A DNA stretch of 64,000 bases from Paraburkholderia dilworthii (GTDB lineage: Bacteria > Pseudomonadota > Gammaproteobacteria > Burkholderiales > Burkholderiaceae). The stretch lies in the NCBI RefSeq assembly GCF_000472525.1, contig NZ_AWZT01000002.1, forward strand, positions 142,359 to 206,358, written 5' to 3'. The notes under the pieces were generated by a model, which was not told the origin of the DNA, did no database searches, and saw nothing but the letters and a program-made list of their open reading frames with translations. A program made the translations under genes and the position numbers. This document shows positions 1-9,865 of the stretch, piece after piece. The first letter of the stretch is position 1; each line of letters starts with the position of its first letter.

Positions 1-2
1 GG

Positions 3-398
3 CTGATCACGCGGCTCGCGCCGTCGGCGGTTATCGAAGCGGACGAAACCGATATGCGCCGCGTGGTCGGTAATCTGCTGGAAAACGCGCGCAAATATGG
101 TTTGAGCGACGGCGACGGCATCCCGCATGTGATCCTGGAAACGCGCGTGTCGCATTCGCGGGTCGAACTGTCGGTGGTCGACGAAGGCCCCGGCATTCCC
201 GAAGATCAGCTGTCGCTCGTGACGCGGCCGTTCTATCGGGTGAACTCCGCGCGCACCCAGGCAAACGGGACGGGCCTTGGCATGGCGATCGTGCAGCGGC
301 TCGTCAGCCGTTATCGAGGCGCGTTGCGCTTGCGTAATCGCATGCCCGGCCCGGGCCTCGAAGTCACCATCGAGTTTCCGCTCGCCAAAGGGGCGTAG
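3..398 (+). CDS. Sensor histidine kinase, C-terminal ATPase part (5' end outside window)
   Basis: This is the ATP-binding half of a membrane-type two-component sensor kinase. The reading frame is open from base 3, so the gene begins left of the window and only about 131 residues are visible. The Bergerat-fold boxes are all present: N box NLLENARKYG, G1 DEGPGIP, F box FYRVNSA and G2 GTGLGMAIV. The phosphoacceptor-histidine domain and sensor domain lie outside. The spacing and the NSARTQ segment after the F box resemble EnvZ/OmpR-class kinases, but the cognate regulator would be upstream and cannot be seen. Family assignment is firm; the specific stimulus is unknown. Confidence 0.9.
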   Translation: MITRLAPSAVIEADETDMRRVVGNLLENARKYGLSDGDGIPHVILETRVSHSRVELSVVDEGPGIPEDQLSLVTRPFYRVNSARTQANGTGLGMAIVQRLVSRYRGALRLRNRMPGPGLEVTIEFPLAKGA

Positions 399-516
399 GC
401 GCACCGTTCGCACGGACGGCGTAAAAGGACACACGGGCTTACGCGGGCACCCGGGCTCTACCAGTCCTCTGCGCACGTCCGATGCCCGCTCCGTTCAATA
501 ATAACTATCCATGCCG

Positions 517-553
517 TTAGGTAAAAACTATTGAGCCGATAGTTCAATAGAGC
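517..553 (+). promoter_or_regulatory. OxyR-like operator upstream of ahpC
   Basis: OxyR recognises ATAGnTnnnAnCTAT units separated by 7 bp. Bases 517-531 (TTAGGTAAAAACTAT) match this 15-mer at every fixed position but the first. A 7-bp spacer (532-538) follows, then ATAGTT at 539-544 starts a second unit whose right half is degenerate; a displaced CTAT lies at 553-556. The site sits about 85-120 bp before the ahpC start. Peroxide induction of ahpC through OxyR is established in many proteobacteria. Binding here is inferred from the motif. Confidence 0.7.
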
Positions 554-635
554 TATAGTTGAACCCTGTCATGCGCTCGTGATGACGCGCTGGTAGCCTG
601 AACATGCTTTTTTCCAACACACAAGGAGCACTCGC

Positions 636-1184
636 ATGAAAACCGTTGGCGACAAACTCGAAGCGTTCACCGTCACCGCTGCCAAGCCTGGCTTCAACAA
701 TCATGAGGAAAACGGCGCCTCGGCGTTCGAAGAGATCACAGAGCAGTCGTTCCCGGGCAAGTGGAAAATCATCTACTTCTACCCGAAGGATTTCACGTTC
801 GTGTGTCCCACGGAAATCGTCGAGTTCGGCAAGCTGGCAAAAGACTTCGAAGAGCGCGACGCAGTGCTGCTGGGTGGCAGCGTCGACAATGAATTCGTGA
901 AACTCGCGTGGCGCCGTGAGCACAAGGACCTGAACAAGCTGAACCACTATTCGTTCGGTGACGTGAAGGGCGAGCTGATCGACCAGCTCGGCGTGCGCGA
1001 CAAGGAAGCGGGCGTGGCCCTGCGCGCCACGTTCATCGTCGATCCGGACAACACGATCCAGCACGTTTCGGTGAACAACCTGAACGTCGGCCGCAATCCT
1101 GAAGAAGTGCTGCGTATTCTCGACGGCTTGCAAACGGACGAGCTCTGTCCGTGCAACCGCGCAGTCGGCGGCGCAACGCTGTAA
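636..1184 (+). CDS. ahpC: Peroxiredoxin AhpC (alkyl hydroperoxide reductase)
   Basis: A cytosolic thiol peroxidase of 182 residues that reduces H2O2 and organic hydroperoxides. The peroxidatic cysteine is Cys57 in FVCPTEI. The C-terminal ELCPCNR supplies Cys171 and Cys173 as candidate resolving residues. This, together with the 172-residue AhpD downstream, fits the AhpC/AhpD class found in mycobacteria and burkholderias rather than the AhpC/AhpF class. A strong AAGGAG ribosome site lies 8-9 bases before the ATG. An OxyR-like operator is upstream and a hairpin with a T-run follows the stop, then ahpD, suggesting partial read-through. No AhpF flavoprotein gene is adjacent. Confidence 0.96.
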   Translation: MKTVGDKLEAFTVTAAKPGFNNHEENGASAFEEITEQSFPGKWKIIYFYPKDFTFVCPTEIVEFGKLAKDFEERDAVLLGGSVDNEFVKLAWRREHKDLNKLNHYSFGDVKGELIDQLGVRDKEAGVALRATFIVDPDNTIQHVSVNNLNVGRNPEEVLRILDGLQTDELCPCNRAVGGATL

Positions 1185-1198
1185 GCCGTGCCGGTCCG

Positions 1199-1233
1199 AG
1201 CCCGCCACGCTTGAAAAAGCAGCGGGCTTTTTT
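1199..1233 (+). terminator. Intrinsic terminator or attenuator between ahpC and ahpD
   Basis: AGCCCGC (1199-1205) pairs with GCGGGCT (1222-1228) and is followed by a T6 run (1228-1233). It lies inside what is otherwise an ahpC-ahpD operon with only 74 bases between genes. It probably lowers ahpD expression relative to ahpC. Confidence 0.75.
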
Positions 1234-1258
1234 ATCGACAACCCGATAGGAGATGACA

Positions 1259-1777
1259 ATGGAGTTCTTGTCTTCCATTAAGGCGCTCGTGCCCGACTAC
1301 GCGAAAGACATCCGGCTGAATCTCGACGGCACGATCGCGCGCTCGTCCCTCGAAGGCAACGATGCGGTCGGTGTTGCGCTGGCTGCGGCCTTCGCCGCCA
1401 AAAGCACCGTGATCGTGAATGCGATTCGCAACGCGGGTGTGCTCTCTCCTGAAGAGACGAACGGCGCGCTCACCGCAGCCGCGTTGATGGGCATGAACAA
1501 CGTCTGGTATCCGTATGTCGAGATGACCGATAACGCGGACCTGAAATCGCAACCGGCGCAGTTACGCATGAACGCCTACGCGTCGCACGGCGGCGTGGAT
1601 AAGCGGCGCTTCGAGATGTATGCGCTGGCGGCGTCGATCATCGGCAAGTGTCACTTCTGCGTGAAGTCGCACTTCGATACGCTGATCGCCGAAGGAATGA
1701 GCACGACGCAGTTGCGCGATGTGGGCCGCATCGCGGCTGTGATCAACGCGGCTGCGCAGTGCATTGCGGCTGAATAA
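1259..1777 (+). CDS. ahpD: Alkylhydroperoxidase AhpD
   Basis: AhpD belongs to the carboxymuconolactone-decarboxylase fold. It acts as a small disulfide reductase that recycles oxidised AhpC and has weak peroxidase activity of its own. The active-site motif is GKCHFCVKSH, with the CxxC cysteines at about residues 131 and 134; the downstream His is the usual general-base partner. I chose the ATG at 1259 because AGGAG (1248-1252) lies 6 bases before it. An in-frame ATG at 1253 directly abuts that ribosome site and is unlikely. The product is 172 residues, normal for the family. It follows ahpC and should share its peroxide induction by read-through. Confidence 0.95.
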   Translation: MEFLSSIKALVPDYAKDIRLNLDGTIARSSLEGNDAVGVALAAAFAAKSTVIVNAIRNAGVLSPEETNGALTAAALMGMNNVWYPYVEMTDNADLKSQPAQLRMNAYASHGGVDKRRFEMYALAASIIGKCHFCVKSHFDTLIAEGMSTTQLRDVGRIAAVINAAAQCIAAE

Positions 1778-1879
1778 AATCAGTCGCTTTCGTCGCGGGC
1801 TCGCCGGGACCGACGCAGCGGCAAGTGTTCCCGCCCGCCGAGGGCCCGGCTCTTTACAACGTGGCGCCGAGGAAGCGCA

Positions 1880-2359
1880 TCAAGCCTTGATCAGCAGCAC
1901 CACAGCTTGCGCCTCAATGCCCTCGCCTCGGCCGAGATAGCCAAGCTTCTCGTTCGTCTTGGCTTTGACATTCACCTTTTCCGTCGGCAGGCCGAGGTCG
2001 GCGGCGATGTTGGCGCGCATACCCTCGATATGCGGCGCCAGCTTGGGCGCCTGAGCCACCACGCTGCTATCCACATTCGCGATCGAAAAGCCTGCGGCCT
2101 TCACGCGCACCACGCATTCGCGCAGCAATACGCGGCTGTCGGCGCCGGCGAATTTCGCGTCGGTATCGGAGAAATGACGGCCGATGTCGCCCATTGCCGC
2201 CGCGCCGAACAGCGCGTCGGTGATCGCGTGCAGCAGCACGTCGGCATCCGAATGACCGAGCAGGCCGCGCTCGTACGGAATCGTCACGCCACCGATGATC
2301 AACGGACGTCCCGGCACCAGCGCATGCACGTCATACCCTTGCCCAATTCTGAAATCCAT
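1880..2359 (-). CDS. ispF: 2-C-methyl-D-erythritol 2,4-cyclodiphosphate synthase IspF
   Basis: IspF catalyses the fifth step of the MEP isoprenoid pathway, converting CDP-methylerythritol 2-phosphate to the cyclodiphosphate with release of CMP. The zinc ligands are in GYDVHAL near the N-terminus and in the [12 protein letters not shown] segment. The [11 protein letters not shown] signature near the C-terminus is complete. The start at 2359 ([10 protein letters not shown]) gives 159 residues, the usual size. A longer in-frame ATG at 2386 adds nine unconserved residues. The gene follows ispD by 46 bases on the same strand, the usual ispDF pairing, and converges with ahpD. Confidence 0.97.
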   Translation of the reverse strand: MDFRIGQGYDVHALVPGRPLIIGGVTIPYERGLLGHSDADVLLHAITDALFGAAAMGDIGRHFSDTDAKFAGADSRVLLRECVVRVKAAGFSIANVDSSVVAQAPKLAPHIEGMRANIAADLGLPTEKVNVKAKTNEKLGYLGRGEGIEAQAVVLLIKA

Positions 2360-2405
2360 CTGCGTCAAGTCCTCAAGTACGTTCATTAAAAGATGAAATT
2401 GCCCG

Positions 2406-3119
2406 TCACGATGCGGACGCGCGCAGCAGAATCGCCTCGGCGAGATCGAAGTCTTCCGGATACGTCACCTTGAAATTTCGCAAGCTGCCTTGCACCAGCT
2501 TCGGCGCATGGCCGGCCCATTCGATCGCGCTCGCTTCGTCGGTCAGGTCGTGACCGTCGGCCTGCGCGCGCAAGATCGCTTCGCGCAACATGCCGATGCG
2601 GAACATCTGCGGCGTTTGCGCCTGCCACAAGCCGTCGCGCGACTCCGTGCGGGCAATGCGTCCATCCGCCGATGCGGCGTCGATGCGCTTTAACGTGTCC
2701 GCGACCGGCAACGCCATGATGCCGCCCACCGCGTCGTCCCTGAGCGCGAGCGTCAGCGTGCGAATCAGGCCAGGCGTGATGCCCGGCCGGGCCGCGTCGT
2801 GCACGAGCACCCAGTCGTCGTCGCGCGCGTTGAATTCGGTGAGCGCATGCAAGCCGTGCAACACCGACGCCTGACGCGACGCCCCGCCGCAACGGCGCAC
2901 GGCAAAACGCAGGCCGCCGAAGCGGCGCGCGTCGAAGTGCTGGTCGTCAGGCGCGATCACGACGAGCGTTTGCGCGAACTCGCTACACGCGTCGAACGCG
3001 GCGAGCGAATAATGCAACATGTCGCGGCCAGCCACAGTGCGATATTGTTTGGGCATCGCGGCGCCGGAACGGCTGCCGGTGCCTGCGCACGGAATCAGGG
3101 CAAATAGACGGGAAGTCAC
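2406..3119 (-). CDS. ispD: 2-C-methyl-D-erythritol 4-phosphate cytidylyltransferase IspD
   Basis: IspD transfers CMP from CTP to methylerythritol 4-phosphate, the third MEP-pathway step. The 237-residue protein has the nucleotidyltransferase start [13 protein letters not shown], the substrate lysine in MPKQY, and the VHDAARPG motif that positions magnesium and CTP. The length is normal. It is the first gene of the ispD-ispF pair and diverges from mfd across a 120-base gap holding a TATAAT box. Confidence 0.97.
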   Translation of the reverse strand: MTSRLFALIPCAGTGSRSGAAMPKQYRTVAGRDMLHYSLAAFDACSEFAQTLVVIAPDDQHFDARRFGGLRFAVRRCGGASRQASVLHGLHALTEFNARDDDWVLVHDAARPGITPGLIRTLTLALRDDAVGGIMALPVADTLKRIDAASADGRIARTESRDGLWQAQTPQMFRIGMLREAILRAQADGHDLTDEASAIEWAGHAPKLVQGSLRNFKVTYPEDFDLAEAILLRASAS

Positions 3120-3158
3120 GAGTGCGGATGCCGCGAGGTCAAAGTAAAGGACGGATTT

Positions 3159-3164
3159 TATAAT
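3159..3164 (+). promoter_or_regulatory. Candidate -10 box for mfd
   Basis: A perfect TATAAT lies 75 bases before the mfd ATG in the ispD/mfd divergent gap. The -35 region at the proper distance is poor, so this is a tentative promoter. Confidence 0.4.
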
Positions 3165-3239
3165 AGGTCCTTCGCATCCACGCCCCGACGCGCGTAAACT
3201 TGGCCGTCCGTGTGAGCCCGAGGCCGCCTTTTCTCTTCT

Positions 3240-6200
3240 ATGCCAGACATCGCCGCATCATCGCAGTACTCCCCGCCCGTCGCGCTCGTCAAAGCCGGCC
3301 AGCGTTTTGCCTTCGACGGCACGCACGGCTCGTCCGACGCGTTGCTGATCGCCCGCTACCATCTCGCCTATCGCGAGAAGGTGCCGTTGCTTGCGGTCGT
3401 GTGCGAAAGCGCCGTCGATGCACAGCGTCTGTCGCAGGAAATCGGCTTTTTCGCGCCAGACGCACGCGTGCGCCTGTTACCCGACTGGGAAACGCTGCCT
3501 TACGACACGTTTTCGCCGCACCAGGATCTCGTCTCCGAGCGCCTTGCCACGCTGCACGATCTCGGTGAAGGGCGTTGCGACATCCTGCTGGTGCCCGCCA
3601 CCACCGCACTCTACCGGATGCCGCCCGCGTCGTTTCTCGCGGCCTACACGTTCTCGTTCTCGCAAGGCGAGCGCCTCGACGAGGCAAAGCTCAAGGCGCA
3701 ATTGACACTGGCCGGTTACGAACACGTGAGCCAGGTCGTGCGTCCGGGCGAATACTGCGTGCGCGGCTCGCTGCTCGACCTCTATCCGATGGGCTCGCCG
3801 TTGCCCTACCGGATCGATTTGTTCGACGACCAGGTGGACTCGATTCGCGCGTTCGACCCCGACACACAGCGTAGCCTTTATCCGGTGAAAGACGTGCGCC
3901 TCTTGCCGGGCCGCGAGTTTCCCTTCGACGAAGCAGCGCGCACCGCATTTCGCAGCCGCTGGCGCGAGACGTTCGAGGGCGACCCGAGCCGCGCGTCGAT
4001 CTACAAGGACATCGGCAACGGCGTGCCGTCGGCGGGCATCGAATATTATCTGCCGCTCTTCTTCGAGGAAACGGCGACACTGTTTCACTATCTGCCGGAA
4101 GGTGCGCAACTCGCGTTCATCGGCGATCTGGATGCGGCGATCCGGCGCTTCAGCAACGACACGAAGCAGCGCTACAACTTCCTCTCGCACGACCGCGACC
4201 GACCCATCCTCGAGCCGCAGCGGCTGTTCCTGTCGGACGAAGATTTCTTCACGCTTGCCAAGCCGTTCGCGCGGCTCGCGCTGCCGGCCAACGCGGGCGG
4301 CGGCTGGTCCACGCCGCTGCCGAATCTCGCGATCGACCGTCACGCGGACGACCCGGTGTCGGCCTTGCGCGCGTACCTCGACACCACGCCGAACCGCGTA
4401 CTGTTCGCGGCGGAATCGGCGGGCCGGCGCGAAACGCTGTTGCAACTGCTCGCGGAGAATCATCTGAAGCCCGCGTCGAGCGACAGCTTCCAGGACTGGC
4501 TCACCGGCGACGCGCGTTTTTCGCTGGGCGTCGCGCCGCTCGCCAACGGCTTTGCGGTGCCGGTGGACGGCATCGCGATCATCACCGAGACCGAGCTTTA
4601 TGGGCCGCTCGCGCGGCGCGCCGGTCGCCGCCGCCAGGAACAGGCGAGCAACGTCGATTCGATGGTGCGCGATCTGTCCGAGTTGAAGGTCGGCGATCCG
4701 GTCGTGCATTCGCAGCATGGCATCGGCCGCTATATGGGCCTCGTCACGATGGACCTCGGCGAAGGCGAAACCGAGTTCCTGCACCTCGAATATGCAGGCG
4801 ACAGCAAGCTCTATGTGCCGGTCGCGCAGTTGCATGTGATCTCGCGCTACAGCGGCGCCGATCCCGAGAGCGCGCCGTTGCACTCGCTCGGCTCCGGTCA
4901 GTGGGAAAAGGCCAAACGCAAAGCCGCGCAGCAGATTCGCGACACCGCCGCCGAACTGCTCAACCTCTACGCGCGCCGGGCCGCTCGTTCGGGCCACGCA
5001 TTCGCGCTCGAACCGAAAGACTACGTGAAGTTCGCCGAGAGCTTCGGCTTCGAGGAAACACCGGACCAGGCCGCAGCGATCGCGGCCGTGATCGGCGACA
5101 TGACAAGCGGCAAGCCGATGGACCGCCTGGTATGCGGCGACGTGGGCTTCGGCAAGACCGAAGTGGCGCTGCGCGCGGCATTCATTGCGGTGATGGGCGG
5201 CAAGCAGGTCGCGCTCCTATCGCCCACCACGCTGCTCGCCGAACAGCACACGCAAACCTTCACGGACCGCTTCTCCGACTGGCCGGTGCGCATCGCCGAG
5301 TTGTCGCGCTTCAAGTCGACGAGGGAAGTCAACGCGTCGATCCAGCAGATCAACGAAGGCAGCGTCGATATCGTGATCGGCACGCACAAGCTGCTGTCGT
5401 CGGACGTGCAGTTCAAGCGGCTCGGGCTCGTGATCATCGACGAAGAACATCGCTTCGGCGTGCGGCAGAAAGAGGCGCTCAAGGCACTGCGCGCGGAAGT
5501 TGACGTGCTCACGCTCACTGCCACGCCGATCCCGCGTACGCTCGGCATGGCGCTCGAAGGCCTGCGCGATTTTTCTGTTATCGCAACGGCGCCGCAGAAG
5601 CGCCTCGCGATCAAGACATTCGTGCGTCGCGAGGAAGAAAGCGTGATTCGCGAAGCGATGTTGCGCGAACTGAAGCGCGGCGGCCAGGTTTACTTTTTGC
5701 ACAACGAAGTCGAGACGATCGAGAATCGCCGGCAAATGCTCGAAGCGCTCGTGCCGGAAGCACGCATCGCGGTCGCGCATGGACAGATGCACGAGCGCGA
5801 GCTTGAACGCGTGATGCGCGACTTCGTCGCGCAACGTGCGAACGTTTTGCTGTGCACGACGATTATCGAAACCGGCATCGACGTGCCGAGCGCCAACACG
5901 ATCCTGATTCATCGCGCGGACAAGTTCGGCCTCGCGCAATTGCATCAGTTGCGTGGACGCGTGGGACGCTCGCATCACCAGGCGTATGCGTATCTGCTCG
6001 TGCACGATCCTCAAGGGCTGACCAAGCAGGCGCAACGCCGCCTCGAAGCAATCCAGCAAATGGAAGAACTCGGTTCGGGCTTCTATCTGGCAATGCACGA
6101 CCTCGAGATTCGCGGCACCGGCGAAGTGCTCGGCGACAAGCAGTCGGGCGAAATTCACGAGATTGGTTTCCAGCTTTACACCGATATGCTCAACGACGCT

Positions 6201-6722
6201 GTGAAGGCGCTCAAGGAAGGCAAGGAGCCCGACCTGACCGCGCCGCTCGCCGCAACCACCGAGATCAATTTGCACGCGCCGGCGATTCTTCCCGCCGACT
6301 ATTGCGGCGACGTGCAGGAGCGTTTGTCGCTGTACAAGCGGCTCGCGAATTGCGAGCACAACGATTCGATCGACGGCATCCAGGAAGAATTGATCGACCG
6401 CTTCGGCAAGCTGCCGCCGCAAGCGCATGCGCTCGTGGAGACGCATCGTCTGCGGCTGGCGGCGAAGCCGTTGGGCATTTCGAAGATCGACGCGGGCGAA
6501 GCGGTGATCGGCTTGCAATTCATTCCCAATCCGCCAATCGACGCGATGCGTATCATCGAGATGGTGCAGAAGCACAAGCACATCAAGCTGGCGGGCCAGG
6601 ACAAGCTGCGTATCGAAACCCGCAGCCCCGATCTCGCGGTGCGTGTGGCAACCGTCAAGGAAACCTTGCGCGCGCTGGGCTCGCCGAGCCGCGGCACTAC
6701 GGCAGCTGCCGCGGCGCGTTAG
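3240..6722 (+). CDS. mfd: Transcription-repair coupling factor Mfd
   Basis: Mfd is a large ATP-driven translocase that displaces RNA polymerase stalled at DNA lesions and recruits UvrA. The 1160-residue protein has the standard order. The N-terminal UvrB-like, nuclease-dead domains include the [10 protein letters not shown] segment. The RNA-polymerase-interacting CarD-like domain starts near residue 483 ([15 protein letters not shown]). The RecG-like motor has Walker A GDVGFGKT at 633-640 and the Walker B box DEEH at 734-737, with the [15 protein letters not shown] motif further on. A C-terminal TRCF domain completes it. A divergent ispD lies upstream. I see no damage or frameshift. Confidence 0.98.
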   Translation: MPDIAASSQYSPPVALVKAGQRFAFDGTHGSSDALLIARYHLAYREKVPLLAVVCESAVDAQRLSQEIGFFAPDARVRLLPDWETLPYDTFSPHQDLVSERLATLHDLGEGRCDILLVPATTALYRMPPASFLAAYTFSFSQGERLDEAKLKAQLTLAGYEHVSQVVRPGEYCVRGSLLDLYPMGSPLPYRIDLFDDQVDSIRAFDPDTQRSLYPVKDVRLLPGREFPFDEAARTAFRSRWRETFEGDPSRASIYKDIGNGVPSAGIEYYLPLFFEETATLFHYLPEGAQLAFIGDLDAAIRRFSNDTKQRYNFLSHDRDRPILEPQRLFLSDEDFFTLAKPFARLALPANAGGGWSTPLPNLAIDRHADDPVSALRAYLDTTPNRVLFAAESAGRRETLLQLLAENHLKPASSDSFQDWLTGDARFSLGVAPLANGFAVPVDGIAIITETELYGPLARRAGRRRQEQASNVDSMVRDLSELKVGDPVVHSQHGIGRYMGLVTMDLGEGETEFLHLEYAGDSKLYVPVAQLHVISRYSGADPESAPLHSLGSGQWEKAKRKAAQQIRDTAAELLNLYARRAARSGHAFALEPKDYVKFAESFGFEETPDQAAAIAAVIGDMTSGKPMDRLVCGDVGFGKTEVALRAAFIAVMGGKQVALLSPTTLLAEQHTQTFTDRFSDWPVRIAELSRFKSTREVNASIQQINEGSVDIVIGTHKLLSSDVQFKRLGLVIIDEEHRFGVRQKEALKALRAEVDVLTLTATPIPRTLGMALEGLRDFSVIATAPQKRLAIKTFVRREEESVIREAMLRELKRGGQVYFLHNEVETIENRRQMLEALVPEARIAVAHGQMHERELERVMRDFVAQRANVLLCTTIIETGIDVPSANTILIHRADKFGLAQLHQLRGRVGRSHHQAYAYLLVHDPQGLTKQAQRRLEAIQQMEELGSGFYLAMHDLEIRGTGEVLGDKQSGEIHEIGFQLYTDMLNDAVKALKEGKEPDLTAPLAATTEINLHAPAILPADYCGDVQERLSLYKRLANCEHNDSIDGIQEELIDRFGKLPPQAHALVETHRLRLAAKPLGISKIDAGEAVIGLQFIPNPPIDAMRIIEMVQKHKHIKLAGQDKLRIETRSPDLAVRVATVKETLRALGSPSRGTTAAAAAR

Positions 6723-6780
6723 GTTCGCGCTTCAAGGTTCCGCATCGAGGCTCCACGTTCCGTTGCGCGTCGTCGAGCAC

Positions 6781-6861
6781 GCGCAGCGCGGCTGCGCAAA
6801 AAAGCCGGTACGTCTAGCGTTTTTCCGCAATGCTGCGACGCGCAAATGCGCGCCGCAGCAT
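6781..6861. repeat. Two strong inverted repeats between mfd and argE
   Basis: The first repeat is GCGCAGC (6781-6787), loop GCG, GCTGCGC (6791-6797). The second pairs 6830-6837 with 6854-6861 as an 8-bp perfect stem, then after one A/C mismatch pairs 6839-6843 with 6848-6852 around an AAAT loop. A T6 run follows only after about a dozen bases, so neither is a textbook terminator. They could still insulate argE from mfd. Confidence 0.6.
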
Positions 6862-6915
6862 ACGGCCTGGCATTTTTTGGGTATGATCGAAAGACTCAAA
6901 TGCCGGAGTCTTGTC

Positions 6916-8166
6916 ATGTCTCACGTCGCTGATTCAGCGCAGTCCTCCCAAACATCCGCAACTGCTTCGTCCGCTTCCGCATCTGGCACCACGCCTGTCT
7001 CGCTTCCCTGGGTCACCCGTCTCGTGTCGATGGACACGGTCAGCCGCAATCCGAATCTCGGTCTGATCGAAACGGTGCGTGACGAATTGCGCGGAGTCGG
7101 CATCGAAGCCACGCTTACCCACGACGCAAGCGGCAAATGGGCCAACCTGTTTGCGACCATCCCCGCACACAACGGCGAAACGAATGGCGGCGTGGTGCTC
7201 TCGGGCCATACGGACGTGGTGCCCGTCGACGGCCAGCAATGGGACAGCGATCCGTTCAAGCCGGAAATTCGCGGCGACAAACTGTACGGCCGCGGCACTT
7301 GCGACATGAAAGGCTTTATCGGCGCGGCGCTTGCGCTCGTACCTGACATGCAGCGCACAAAGCTCGCCAAGCCGATTCACTTCGCGCTTTCATTCGACGA
7401 AGAAGTGGGCTGCGCGGGCGCGCCGCTGCTAATTGCCGATCTGATGAAACGCGGCGTGAAGCCGGACGGCTGCATCGTGGGCGAGCCGACCAGCATGCGG
7501 CCCATCGTGGCGCACAAGGGCATCAACGCTTACCAGTGCTGCGTGCGCGGCCAGGCCGCCCATTCGTCGCTCACGCCGAAGGGCTTGAATGCGATCGAAT
7601 ACGCGGCGCGCCTCATCTGCTACATCCGCGACATGGCCGATCAGTTCCGCGCGCAAGGCCCGTTCGACGAACTGTACGACGTGCCCTTCACTACCGCGCA
7701 AACCAGCACGATCGTCGGCGGCAATGCGATCAATACGGTGCCGGCCGAATGCAAATTCCAGTTCGAATTCCGCAATCTGCCCACGCTCGATCCCGAGCCG
7801 ATCTTCGCGCGCATCGACCAGTACGCACGCGAAACGCTGTTGCCGAAAATGTTGCAGGAGCACCCATCGGCTGCAATCGAGATCACGAAGATCGCCGCGG
7901 CGCCGGGACTCGATTCGTCTGAGCAGGCTGCCATCACGCAACTCGTGCGCGCGCTCACCGCCGACCAGGACAAGCGCAAGGTCGCTTACGGCACGGAAGC
8001 CGGGCTGTTTTCACTCGCGGGTATTCCGAGCATCGTGTGCGGGCCCGGCGACATTCAGCAGGCACACAAGGCGAATGAATTTGTCGCTCTCGATCAACTC
8101 GTGGAGTGCGAACGCTTCTTGCACAAGTTCATTCACAGCATGTCCGTCGAAGCGCATACGCACTGA
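6916..8166 (+). CDS. argE: Acetylornithine deacetylase ArgE (M20 family)
   Basis: ArgE hydrolyses N2-acetylornithine to ornithine and acetate in arginine biosynthesis. The metal-binding M20 signatures are present: SGHTDVVPVDG, the bridging Asp in YGRGTCDMKG, and the catalytic Glu pair in SFDEEVGC. VAHKGINAYQ begins the lid domain. The start at 6916 has GGAG seven bases upstream and gives 416 residues. A longer in-frame extension overlaps mfd and is rejected. The first 25 residues or so are Ser/Ala-rich and look dispensable. It stands alone here, with no other arg gene nearby. A succinyl-diaminopimelate desuccinylase assignment is less likely. Confidence 0.9.
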   Translation: MSHVADSAQSSQTSATASSASASGTTPVSLPWVTRLVSMDTVSRNPNLGLIETVRDELRGVGIEATLTHDASGKWANLFATIPAHNGETNGGVVLSGHTDVVPVDGQQWDSDPFKPEIRGDKLYGRGTCDMKGFIGAALALVPDMQRTKLAKPIHFALSFDEEVGCAGAPLLIADLMKRGVKPDGCIVGEPTSMRPIVAHKGINAYQCCVRGQAAHSSLTPKGLNAIEYAARLICYIRDMADQFRAQGPFDELYDVPFTTAQTSTIVGGNAINTVPAECKFQFEFRNLPTLDPEPIFARIDQYARETLLPKMLQEHPSAAIEITKIAAAPGLDSSEQAAITQLVRALTADQDKRKVAYGTEAGLFSLAGIPSIVCGPGDIQQAHKANEFVALDQLVECERFLHKFIHSMSVEAHTH

Positions 8167-8245
8167 AACCGCCGCCTGAGCAACGAGCAATAAGCGTCAA
8201 GCAAAAACTCACACGGTCCCTGTCGACACACTCTCGCCCACGCCC

Positions 8246-9280
8246 ATGTCAACCGCCACGCCGCAACACACCGACCATACGATCGACGGCGAGCCGATCC
8301 CCACTCTCGACGACATCGCCGCACAGCATTTTGCGTTGACGCCCTGGGTGGCCCGAACGCCGGTTTTCGACAGGCTCGACTTCGCGTCGCTCGAAGGTAC
8401 GGTGGTCAACTTCAAGTTCGAACTGCTGCAAGTGGGCGGGAGCTTCAAGGCGCGCGGCGCGTTCACGAACCTGCTTGCGCTCGACGAAGCGCAACGCAGC
8501 GCGGGCGTCACGTGCGTGTCGGGCGGCAATCATGCGGTGGCGGTCGCGTATGCGGCAATGCGGCTTGGCATCAGCGCGAAGGTCGTACTGTTTCGCGCGG
8601 CCAATCCAGCGCGTGTCGCGCTGTGCCGGCAATATCGCGCGGAAATCGTGTTCGCCGAAGATCTTGCGGAAGCGTTCGAACTCGTGCGCCGCATCGAGGC
8701 CGAGGAAGGCCGCTATTTCGTGCATCCGTTCAACGGCTATCGCACCGTGCTCGGCTCGGCCACGCTCGGTTACGAATGGACTACGCAAACGCCCGACCTG
8801 GAAGCCGTGATCGTGCCGATCGGCGGCGGCGGTCTCGCGGCCGGTGTTGCGACGGCCATGCGGCTTGCGAATCCCGGCGTGCACGTGTTCGGTGTCGAGC
8901 CCGAAGGCGCGGATGCGATGGGCAAAAGTTTTGCCGCCAATCACACGGTCAAGATGGGCCACATGCACGGTATCGCGGATTCATTGATGGCCCCGCACAC
9001 CGAGGAATACAGCTATGAACTGTGCCGCCGTCATATCGACGAACTCGTCACCGTTTCAGACGATCAGCTCCGCGCGGCCATGCTCACCTTGTTCGGACAA
9101 CTGAAGCTCGCTGTCGAGCCGGCTTGCGCCGCCGCCACCGCGGCGTTGCTCGGACCGCTGCGCGAGAAGCTGCAAGGCAAACGCGTGGGGGTTTTGCTAT
9201 GCGGCACCAACACGGACCCGGTCACTTTTGCTGCGCATATCGAACGTGCCCGGCACGGCGCGTCACAGTTTCCTGAATAA
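8246..9280 (+). CDS. PLP-dependent threonine/serine dehydratase-like enzyme
   Basis: A fold-type II PLP enzyme of 344 residues. The Schiff-base lysine is Lys68 in GGSFKARGA. An SGGNHAVA loop binds the substrate carboxylate. The glycine loop PIGGGGLAAG holds the PLP phosphate. It lacks the C-terminal ACT-like regulatory domains of biosynthetic IlvA, so a catabolic or housekeeping threonine/serine dehydratase is the best reading. Related serine racemases and hydroxyaspartate dehydratases cannot be excluded. It starts 79 bases after argE on the same strand. The first 20 or so residues are unconserved in character. Confidence 0.85.
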   Translation: MSTATPQHTDHTIDGEPIPTLDDIAAQHFALTPWVARTPVFDRLDFASLEGTVVNFKFELLQVGGSFKARGAFTNLLALDEAQRSAGVTCVSGGNHAVAVAYAAMRLGISAKVVLFRAANPARVALCRQYRAEIVFAEDLAEAFELVRRIEAEEGRYFVHPFNGYRTVLGSATLGYEWTTQTPDLEAVIVPIGGGGLAAGVATAMRLANPGVHVFGVEPEGADAMGKSFAANHTVKMGHMHGIADSLMAPHTEEYSYELCRRHIDELVTVSDDQLRAAMLTLFGQLKLAVEPACAAATAALLGPLREKLQGKRVGVLLCGTNTDPVTFAAHIERARHGASQFPE

Positions 9281-9376
9281 ACATACGCGGCGCTTCTGCG
9301 GGTTTTCGGGCCAAAGGGCTGGCCTATCTGTCTGAGATTGGTATGATTAAGTCATCGATATTCGGGAGAAAACCCT

Positions 9377-9823
9377 ATGAGCATGGTCAAGGAATTCAAG
9401 GAATTTGCCCTCAAGGGCAACGTGATGGATCTCGCGGTTGGTGTGATCATCGGCGGCGCATTCTCCACCATCGTCAATTCAGTTGTTAAAGACCTGATCA
9501 TGCCGGTTGTCGGGGTTGCTTCAGGCGGCCTCGATTTCTCCAACAAGTTCGTTCGCCTCGGCGCGATTCCGGCGAGCTTCAAGGGCAGCCCGGAGTCGTA
9601 TAAAGACTTGCAGACGGCCGGCGTTGCGGTGATCGGTTATGGCTCGTTCATTACCGTGCTTATCAACTTCCTGATTCTCGCGTTCATCATTTTCCTGATG
9701 GTCAAGTTCATCAACAATCTGCGCAAGCCGGCCGACGCGGCGCCGTCGGAACCGCCGCCGCCGCCCGAAGACGTGCTGCTGCTGCGTGAAATCCGCGATT
9801 CGCTGAAAAACTCGCCACGCTGA
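9377..9823 (+). CDS. mscL: Large-conductance mechanosensitive channel MscL
   Basis: An inner-membrane pentameric emergency valve that opens on hypo-osmotic stretch. The amphipathic N-terminal helix ([15 protein letters not shown]) leads into the pore-lining first membrane segment [19 protein letters not shown] periplasmic loop follows, then a second hydrophobic segment around residues 85-110. The cytoplasmic tail carries a Pro-run (EPPPPPED) and the terminal helix. At 148 residues it is normal for a betaproteobacterial MscL. GGGAG at the ribosome site is well placed. A bidirectional terminator follows. Confidence 0.97.
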   Translation: MSMVKEFKEFALKGNVMDLAVGVIIGGAFSTIVNSVVKDLIMPVVGVASGGLDFSNKFVRLGAIPASFKGSPESYKDLQTAGVAVIGYGSFITVLINFLILAFIIFLMVKFINNLRKPADAAPSEPPPPPEDVLLLREIRDSLKNSPR

Positions 9824-9865
9824 GCGAGCGGCGCGGCTAGACGGCTCGCGCGCTCAGTCCAGCAA

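Noticed and set aside
1803-1850. GCCGGG/CCCGGC arms after ahpD as a terminator
   Set aside because: The loop is about 36 bases and the following pyrimidine tract is short, so support is too weak to list.
3477-4997. Minus-strand open frame of 506 codons inside mfd
   Set aside because: Antisense shadow of mfd created by GC bias; no domain or ribosome site.
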